Shown piece by piece: positions 56,780 through 64,000 of a stretch of 64,000 nt of DNA. The DNA comes from Halictus rubicundus. Its lineage: Eukaryota > Arthropoda > Insecta > Hymenoptera > Halictidae. The position numbers and the translations under genes are program-made. Below the pieces are notes generated by a model that saw nothing but the letters and a program-made list of their open reading frames with translations, made no database searches and was not told the origin of the DNA. The stretch is from positions 11,674,001 to 11,738,000 of the forward strand of contig NC_135155.1 of assembly GCF_050948215.1 (NCBI RefSeq), given 5' to 3'. The number at the start of each line of letters is the position of its first letter. The stretch's first letter is position 1.

Positions 56780-57114
56780 AGCAGAAAATTAATTAACATC
56801 GCGTTTGTTTATACGGCTCCTAGAAATAGCTAATAGGATTGCTGAACAAATTTTAACTTTTCGTGTCTCGCTCTATTTAAATATTGTTTGAACACGTTTC
56901 GATGTTTGCATTATTGCAAAAAAATATACTGTCCTATTCGGAAGAGTTTAAAGAATCATTCTTACAATTTTTACAGTTAAAGTCGAAAAAATGGTTAAAG
57001 TTAAAAGTCCATCTTTCTTCTTCAAAATTAAATTTCACAACAACATCCAACATATCCTACTCGAATGTCCTAACTTCTCTTCACAACGATCCAGATTTTC
57101 CATCGAAAATGACT
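56780..57114. other. Unassigned AT-rich sequence
   Basis: An 87-codon frame at 56884-57147 runs into the family E element and shows no domain. Confidence 0.35.
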
Positions 57115-57339
57115 TTAACACTAGAACTAGCGAACCAGTCAAAATGACTGGTGGATGATTTCTTCTTTCACGATTACTGAAGCTATGAAAACCTTTTCAC
57201 GAGATATTTCTTAATATATCTCTTCTTTGGAGTACATGTTACCATAAAAATCGTATGAAACCTGAACAAATTCAATCTTGCTGTTATCATAAAGGGATAA
57301 TTCTAAGTCACGTTTAGGGCTCGGTAGTTCTAGTGTTGA
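57115..57339 (+). mobile_element. Family E-like TTAA element, copy 6
   Basis: TTAACACTAGAACTAGCGAAC followed by CAGTCAAAATGACTG (a 15-bp palindromic arrangement), and right end GGCTCGGTAGTTCTAGTGTTGA. 225 bp; the right target is TTGA. The ends match the short copy at 37.1 kb better than copy 5. Confidence 0.75.
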
Positions 57340-57383
57340 GCGAGGACAACATTCGAAACGTCCTCCTATTTTTTAAATCTATC

Positions 57384-57384
57384 G

Positions 57385-57421
<37 letters not shown>

Positions 57422-57422
57422 A
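57384..57422. repeat. (AT)n microsatellite
   Basis: About 17 AT dinucleotides with one TTT interruption. Confidence 0.95.
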
Positions 57423-59102
57423 ACGGTTATAAATTTGTTTTTTGCTGTACTCCACCACAATGTAAATATTAACCTTCTCTTCTATATTCGATTGTAAACC
57501 GTGTGGTCGCCAATGACCTAGCTGTTAATGCGACCGCTTTAAAATAAACGATATATAACAAGAAAAAAAACTCTGAAATTCGTGTTGAGCGTTTATCTAT
57601 GGGAATTGTCTACCACTTTCACTTTTAGAAACGAAAAGTTGGCGTTCGACGGTGTAATTCGAGCTAGTCGTCGAACGATGAGACGTTTGACGAGAAATCT
57701 GCGATTCCAGGTGAAAATTGGCCCGAGTCGATCCGGCATTCCCTCGTAACCACCTGGCGAAAGAATTACGCGGCCCCGGGGCGGATTCTACGAGAGGCAA
57801 GTTTACCGGCGATATACCCCGGCATAAAGTTCCGCAAGAGCGAAACTTACGGTGTAGAACCCATGCATCGACCCTGTATGGTTAGACCGAAACTTGCCAC
57901 GGGTTACGGGTTAAGAATGAGAACATAAAGGGTGTTCTAAATATCTTACGAACTAATTCTAAAATCAATTCCTCGAAACCAACGCGAACCAAAAATCAAC
58001 CCTCCGTGGACGACCATTTGTCATTTATGTACGTCCGGAGCGAAATTTCACACTGGAATTTATTTTGTCCCGTTAAACATTTGGTGTTGGAACGATCATA
58101 TGTTAAAATAGGAAATTTTATTTAGATCTTTTGAATGAACAGTACAGAAATATTTAACCCTCACGGAGGATTAAATTATATTTCTCGGCGAAACAACGAG
58201 TCCCGAATTTTTCGATTTATGATTATTGGCAAAGGTGCGTTCCGAAACATCGAAAGTAGTTATTTTTCGCGAACACCCCGTATAAAGCTCGCCGTTGCAC
58301 TGTCATAGTTTCGCGGGGCATATCGGACCGAACGATCCCTCCCACCGAAAAGCGAAAACGCGGAAAACCTCGGGAATCCGGCGATAAACGGTATACGACG
58401 GATCGTGAAACGGTCAGAGATGAGAACGCGATATGGGGTCATTTCATAAACAATGTCGTTTCCATGTGTAACCTTTTGCACATTAAGAACCGCGACGCAT
58501 CGCGTTTATTAACCAATAATGCGGGGCGCAACGGCGCCGTGCGACTGTCGTTACGAGTCACGCGTCGACCAATCACGGACTTTATGAAAAAAAAAAAAAT
58601 CGCGCCGCAGCACGGGACCGCAGCCAGTTTCATTCGATCGGACAAGGCGGAGTTTCACGTTCGAAACTCGTTGTCGAACTGACATTTCCTTTTTTAACAG
58701 GAACTTTAATAGGAATCCACTTGTAACGTTATTTGACATTGACATTTACGAAGGAAATATTGGTCGTGCTTCCAGGAATCCAAACCAGAGCTTCTTTGTC
58801 CTTTAGAATGTATTATTGTTAGAAAAAGAATAAAAACTGACACCTATTGTAGGTAAAAATACAAGGAGGTTGAAAAAGTACTTGGTGCAACACGTCTTAA
58901 TTTTCCAATCCTTATTTCATCAACACGTTGAACCCTATGTCTGGCACCGAATTTACAAAATAACACATACTTCATACAGTATTAAAAAATATGTTCACTG
59001 TCTTAATACGTGTGATTACACAGAAACGAGTTCTTACTTAAATGAAAAGTGAAACGGAAAGCCAGAGAAAATTAGCTGCGCGTTGAACTACTGTTTATGG
59101 AA
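57423..59102. other. Unassigned sequence
   Basis: An A run near 58587-58599. Short frames on both strands at 58260-58745 lack domains. No gene or element boundary is recognised. Confidence 0.35.
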
Positions 59103-59104
59103 TA

Positions 59105-59244
59105 CAGTGAATTCTCGTTACGAGTCAGTTGCGCGGTTCTGGCGACTGACTCTTAGACGAAATCTGAGGTTCTCGCCGAGCGTCGCGTTTGAAATACACA
59201 GGGCACGCTGTAAACCTAAGAGTCACACCCGTCTATAAGTCATA
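59105..59244 (-). mobile_element. Family J MITE, copy 2 (half element)
   Basis: CAGTGAATTCTCGTTACGAG, then GACTGACTCTTAGACGAAATC and AATACACAGGGCACGCTG. This equals the right half of copy 1 (5400-5541) in reverse. TA precedes it. The other half is absent. Confidence 0.75.
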
Positions 59245-59249
59245 ATAAT

Positions 59250-59405
59250 AATTGAAATTATACGAAAATAAATTTGTATCGTCATTTTATGGAAGTTGTT
59301 CATCTCCTGTCTCATTCAGCAACCAATCGACTATTATCTATGTTTAATGTATTAACAATAACTTTTCTTAAGGACCGATCATTTTGACCACGCAAGGTAG
59401 GAACA
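59250..59405 (-). mobile_element. Family E element, inverted partial copy
   Basis: ACTTTTCTTAAGGACCGATC, then ATTTTGACCACGCAAGGTAGG, the complement of the family E start, preceded by the inner block shared with 7.5 and 18.85 kb. It follows the half family J element directly. Confidence 0.6.
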
Positions 59406-60454
59406 AGTGTACGAGAATTGTCGGTTGGTTTATTGTTAATAACCGAATGAAATGATGCGAACGATTTGGTTCTCGACCCTCGGATTCAGACAGCTGTGCT
59501 GGCCGGGTTCCGGGGTTTCTGGCAACGAACCCCCGGCCCAGGGTTTTGGGATGTTGCCGGAGAGCGTGAAACGGGCAATGACGTCGTAGGAATTCCGCAC
59601 GATTGTTATTTATGGTGCGCGAATTTGCGTCTAGTCACGGTGATATTTCAAGGAAAGTGGCACCCGGGGAGCGAGGGGGAGGGGGTACCCGTGAAAACCG
59701 ATGGCATCTATTCTCGGAGCCAGCGAATCTTTCGGCTTACCTCGCTCGTTCTGAAGGTGCGCCGCCGCAGCCTTAGGTCGGCTCCTCTGTCCAGCGGGAC
59801 CGATTACATCGATCGTTTTATGGAACCAGCCTTGTTACACGATCCCACAGGAACGTCTGAGCCCCTACCCATTCCTCCGAACCTCCACCTACGTCCTACG
59901 TCCGCAGAATGTACGCGAACAATGGGTCTGTGTCCCGTTCGATCCCGGCAAAAATTATGCGACCCGGAATTAGCCAGCATTATCATCGAACGTGCAGAAT
60001 TCGATCGAGGTTCGACCAGGTATCAAGTCTACGATATTATGTAACGTTTAATACAATTACACAGAAGGAAAAATATTGTTCGCACATACTGTCACGAAGT
60101 GAAGTTTTGGCACAGCTATTTAACCAGCTTCTAACTTTGCTTAACAGTTCTGATAAACCTTTATTATTACTTATACAGCATAGTTGCCATTGTGGTACCT
60201 CGCATTGTCGCTTATGAAACTTCTGTTCGAATAATGGAACGATCAGATAATGGGGATGAAACAGAATCGAGGGGAAATAAATCTTGGAATACAATCTTAT
60301 CTGAATAAAAGCATTTCAATGTCTATTTTTTCATATTGCAGCTCCTCTGGCTCAACCATTGATCCCACGTTGGTCTCGAGATTACAAATCATTTTGCGAT
60401 CAACGTCCATGGGCGGTTGTTTGCAGCCGTGCGTACACCGTTTTGGTCATGCAT
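59406..60454. other. Unassigned; contains the window's longest open frame
   Basis: A 192-codon open frame runs 59466-60044, but it opens at TTG and its first ATG comes about 117 codons later. No domain is recognised. It could be chance or part of an exon; I do not call a gene. Confidence 0.35.
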
Positions 60455-61226
60455 TAGGGGTACCCATAAGTAATCAAGTATTTGCAGAGAATTTGTTTTG
60501 CCTTTAGTTCTGTACCGATCGTATTCTTTTACAGTTTTCGGTCAAGCAGCCTGTGTTCAAAATATTCTAAAAAGTATAATTTTTTTTACAACCCTGTAAT
60601 AAAATGGCGGCGTCCGTACCTTCCGAGGATCATATTCGTCATTGCATACTTTTTCATTTTCATGCGGGATTTAATGCAACGGTAACAACAAAGAAAATTT
60701 GTGCGATGTTTATGGAGATGTATTGAAGGTCAACAAGTGTCAACGTTGGTTCTGTAGGTTTGCTACTGGTGATTATGATCTCTTTGACAGGCCTCGAAGT
60801 GGACGACCAGTTGAATTTGATAATGACACCCTAAAATCTCCGGTGGAAGCTGATCCAAAATTAAGTATACAAGAATTGTCGAGAAGCCTGGGTCCACATG
60901 GTCAACTATACAAAGGCACCTACACAAAATGGGAAACGCATATAGACATGGAATATGGGTACCGCATCAATTATCTGAGACCAACAAGAATATTCGTCGA
61001 TCAAACATTCACTTCTATAGAAGACGTAAGAAGGCACCTTGAGTCATATTTTGTTTCACAAACCTTGGATTTCTATAAGAGGGGGATTGAAAATTTGCAG
61101 GAAAGATGGCAAACTGTCCTCGATAACGATGGAGATTATATATAATAAATTAAGAAATAAAAACCTGAATGTACTACAAAGTTTGTTTTAAATTTCGGAA
61201 TTACTGATTACTTATGGGCCCCCCTA
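60455..61226 (+). mobile_element. Internally deleted mariner element, 772 bp
   Basis: TA target at 60455-60456 and 61225-61226. Terminal repeats GGGGTACCCATAAGTAATCA and the complement of GATTACTTATGGGCCCCCC. Complete mariners are about 1.3 kb, so about 0.5 kb is missing. The gene inside lacks its catalytic core. Ends of the same type are seen at 1.25 and 36.1 kb. The intact ends and target suggest that it may have been moved in its deleted form by a transposase elsewhere (inference). Confidence 0.88.
60604..61145 (+). pseudogene. Mariner transposase pseudogene (frameshifted, core deleted)
   Basis: The reading starts at ATG 60604 (MAASVPSEDHIRHCILFHF) and keeps the N-terminal helix-turn-helix region. 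Near 60700 the frame shifts, apparently by a 2-bp insertion, and continues CQRWFCRFATGDYDLFDRPR with the conserved linker SGRP. After LSIQELSRSLG the sequence jumps to the C-terminal segment FTSIEDVRRHLESYF and ends RWQTVLDNDGDYI. The block holding the D,D34D catalytic residues is absent. Mariner transposases are about 345 residues; this retains roughly half. Family assignment is from recognised motifs and is firm. Confidence 0.88.
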
Positions 61227-61505
61227 ATAAACTCAACGAAATGTCATCGTGATTTTTCGAAATTTCATTAGAGGCGATCGCGGGCACAGTGCGCGATCTA
61301 TTTGGCGGAGCGCCACGCCACCGAGGAACATTATCGGGAAGACGATTCTTAACCGCCACGCGAAGTCGTTCGAAATATCTAGTTTCTTTGTGAGTGCACT
61401 TAATGTTCCATGTCGGCTGAACCGTTCCCTCGGGGACGATTAAGTTGATCGTTTCACCGGGCCCAACCTCGCCATAATGATATCACGCCCTTCTTACGAT
61501 TCCCC

Positions 61506-61510
<5 letters not shown>
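61227..61510. other. Unassigned sequence
   Basis: No gene or repeat recognised. Confidence 0.35.

Positions 61511-61540
<30 letters not shown>
61511..61540. repeat. (CT)n microsatellite
   Basis: About 15 CT units followed by ACTCACT. Confidence 0.95.
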
Positions 61541-61544
<4 letters not shown>

Positions 61545-62290
61545 ACTTTGGATCTCTAGCATTTTGTTGTTCGATCGTGTAACGAGTTCGTTAAATATTT
61601 GGTGCGTCGATACCTATCCGAAGTCTACGGCAGAGAGATGAACATTTTCGAAATTGAGCATCGAAGAACAAAGAAGCGGGTTGTCCGTGCGAAGCTTCTA
61701 TCGGCACGGCGAAAATCCTCGACAGGGAAACGTTAAATCGATCGTTTCATGTTACCCGTTTGTCGATCCCCGAGGGAACGACTAATACATCGTTGTACGT
61801 TCACTTCAGTATCCATCACAACGTTCCATTGTGTTCGTTAATCTCCCGCATCGCATTTACAGGTGAGCAACGAAGAGGGCTTCGCAGGGCAGACACGAGT
61901 GTTGCAGGGATCCTTTATGGTTCGCCAATCCAGTTTCATCGACCGCATCAATTTCTCAATTCCGAGCAGTCGATACCACTTTTCCATCTATTTCTGCCTC
62001 GGCTTATTCTGCTAAGATACAGTCGCCAAGATACAATTGTCAAGAATTCGTACCTGCACGAGCTTCGTTGCTATTGACACACAAAACAACTGGAAAGTTA
62101 CCATCGCTCAACGACTTAGATCTGCAACTGTGATAAATACAATGGAATCTTCAACTATAATACCACTGTATTAGGTTCAATCTTTGTCGGACCCATAGGT
62201 AATATGTCGCTACCCAGCCGTCGCCTTATAACGGAAGAAACCCGCAGCGAAATATCGACGTGGGTCAGAAATGACTCCGGCATAGGCGTA
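61541..62290. other. Unassigned sequence
   Basis: A 105-codon frame at 61760-62077 has no recognised domain. Confidence 0.35.
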
Positions 62291-62316
62291 GGACTCGCAA
62301 GCAGTCCGAGGGTTAA
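62291..62316 (-). mobile_element. Possible TTAA element end
   Basis: Read from 62316 leftwards: TTAACCCTCGGACTGCTTGC. This is piggyBac-like in form (TTAACCC...). No convincing partner end was located upstream. Confidence 0.3.
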
Positions 62317-63250
62317 AATTCCGACAAAAATCTGTATCCAAATTAATAAAAAAAAAAAAAACTGTAACTAACCGTGACGCTTCGGAAAATACGAAAAAGC
62401 GAATTATTTCAGGCAGTTGCGATACGTTTCCTCGTGCAGTGGATAATGTACGAGTAATTTCGCAACATTACTGTTCGAACTCGAGTAGTGACTACAGCAT
62501 AAGAGGGATTGTAATGTGATGCCGATAATTTGAAGGATCGGAAGTCGTTCGTCGAAGCTGTCCAGCCCCGGCTGGACAATCGAACAGCTCGCGGATCAGG
62601 ATTGCCGATTCCAGATTGATCGAGTGGTCTCCCTCGAAAATGGAAATTACAAATCTTCGTATTCAAATGACTTCCGTGAAAAATGGGAGAGGGCCGTTCG
62701 TCCGTAAGCGTGCAGAAAGTTCTTGCGTAATGCGAATGAACGATCGGAATCCGATACGAGGGCAGAAAGTACATCGGGCCCGTCACTTGCAACCGGTCGC
62801 GCGCGCCGTTATTCGACCCCCGAAATTCTTCGAATTATTCGAAAAATTGGCCGGTGTCCAGACACGGTCGCGAGACGAGCCTTTTAATTACCGGTTGTCT
62901 CGCACGGGAACATCTGAATCGCTTCCCGGTGACGTCGGGCCTAAGCAAAAATGGCTAACAGGTGTCCATATTTGGAAGATGAGCTCAATTCGCACGGCGA
63001 ATGCAGTCTTTCAATTGAGACCGAAGCGCTTTGCAATTAATATTGTAATATTGTCCGTATTAAACGCACTTCACTTTGACTAACTCTGTTACATTTAGGA
63101 TTCTAGTTACAATATTTTAATCCTAACTCGATTTTGCACCAATTCGAAATACTGTCCTCACAAATGTTTTTGTTACGAAGTTTTTGAACGCCTGCTGTAA
63201 TTTAACAATTATCGCACCGTTTTTTATATCTGTTTCGGCTCCCGGTCTTG
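62317..63250. other. Unassigned sequence
   Basis: TCCAGCCCCGGCTGGA at 62562-62577 is a 16-bp palindrome. The 155-codon plus frame (62616-63083) and 127-codon minus frame (62409-62792) overlap and have no domains. Confidence 0.4.
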
Positions 63251-63393
63251 TTAACACTAGGTTCACGGGGCACTAAAAGTTTTTCTTCTTAATAAGATAT
63301 ACCCAGAGAAATAAATTTTAGAATCTTAATAAATGTAAATTAAAGATATAAGAACCCGTTATTTTTTGACTGGTCCCGTGAGCCTAGCGTTGA
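63251..63393 (+). mobile_element. Family D-like TTAA element, short copy
   Basis: TTAACACTAGGTTCACGGGGC and the complement of TCAACGCTAGGCTCACGGGAC form clear inverted ends of about 20 bp. 143 bp, shorter than other family D copies. Confidence 0.7.
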
Positions 63394-64000
63394 ATAATAA
63401 TATCGTTTGCTACTCGTTAAAATCAAGCGAGAAGCGAAATGTATTCTCAGGCTCGAATAACTATCTTATCACGCGCTCCTTGAGATTTTTTGAGACCCGG
63501 ACTTAATAAACACGTAAGCTGCAATGTTCTGAGGAAATGGTCTCGTCGGATCGTTTTCGCTCCTCAGTGTGGGTGCTCGGTTGAAACCGGAGTGATAGCG
63601 CTCAGCCATAAAATTCTAAACGAGATGACAGCGCCGGTGAATATAGCGTTTCTCTCGTGTGCAGACCCCATAGGTGGTATAAAGTCTCTGGGTTCTCGGG
63701 TTGGCGGCAGCCTGGTAGTCGGATGACTGATTCTTGGCGGCGGCGTAGGCATATTAGCCATTTTTGATAGTCGCAATCGCTCATGCTCGCAGCTCGCTTG
63801 TCCGAGAATGATGTAAAGTCGCTTCGGTGCCGCGGAGCCGCGCAGCTGTGTCCCGGGCGCGGCTCTCGGCACCCCATAAAATTTCCCGTATATTTCAGCG
63901 CGATCGTGTGTCCCCGCGCGCGCGCGCAGCTCATAAATCATATGGGGAAACGGGGTAACGGGGTAACGAGGAAACGCTTCGTCGTCCCTGTCCGTCACCG
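63394..64000. other. Unassigned sequence at window edge
   Basis: GC-rich, with a CG run near 63916-63928 and GGGGTAACGGGGTAACG near 63951-63967. A 144-codon minus frame (63564-63998) overlaps a second minus frame and has no recognised domain. GGTATAAAG near 63676 is TATA-like, but nothing else marks a promoter. Confidence 0.35.

Noticed and set aside
59466..60044. Longest open frame, 192 codons, plus strand
   Set aside because: It opens with TTG, has no ATG for about 117 codons and no recognisable domain; such a length can arise by chance in GC-rich DNA. Transcript evidence would be needed.
63564..63998. TATA-like GGTATAAAG with a 144-codon minus frame as a possible gene start
   Set aside because: The frame and the TATA-like word are on opposite strands and no other promoter feature is seen.

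Overview
The window reads as nuclear DNA of an arthropod, most probably an insect and possibly a hymenopteran. The grounds are mariner, piggyBac-type (TTAA) and hAT-type inverted-repeat elements, frequent CpG, many CT/GA microsatellites and no operon-like or densely coding organisation. The species cannot be named from this sequence.

I find no host protein-coding gene, rRNA, tRNA or CRISPR array that I can support. The longest open frames (about 150-190 codons) lack recognisable domains, and several start at non-ATG codons or mirror an equally long frame on the other strand. The window is best described as intergenic or long-intron DNA packed with short, dead, non-autonomous DNA transposons. 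The only recognisable protein remnants are broken pieces of mariner-like transposases: near 1.3, 17.4, 30.3 and 36.0 kb, a C-terminal scrap at 21.0 kb, and an internally deleted, frameshifted copy at 60.5-61.2 kb.

Layout. 0-2 kb: a TA-flanked MITE (family A) and a mariner end. 2.1-4.8 kb: a degenerate tandem array and simple repeats. 5.2-6.1 kb: two MITEs (families J and B) side by side. 7.4-10.0 kb: a dense run of TTAA elements, one with an internal 45-bp periodic array, and two pairs sharing a TTAA. 11.0-14.4 kb: a TTAA element split by a TA element, another family A copy, and further TTAA elements. 15.3-16.1 kb: a two-unit 255-bp duplication running into a ~100-bp array. 17-19.2 kb: family A, mariner, E/F elements and a hAT MITE. 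21-24.5 kb: a transposase-scrap MITE, C elements and the inverted second copy of B. 27.2-29.8 kb: two 8-bp minisatellites. 32.4-35 kb and 36-37.6 kb: more C/E/F/D elements, a mariner end and a hairpin. 39.7-42.6 kb: a B-like CRE/CCAAT region, a double palindrome, an E element and a second hAT MITE. 45-53.8 kb: sparser, with a family A copy and a separated 260-bp direct repeat. 56-63.4 kb: family A, a 47-bp tandem duplication, E and J copies, the deleted mariner and a D element.

The least explained signal is a dispersed ~40-60-bp motif (core GACTGCGGATTTTATGCATT), present at about fifteen places on both strands, often beside or inside other repeats. All family names used here (A, B, C, D, E, F, H, J, K) are local labels. 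Boundaries were read by eye; no database search or alignment program was run.
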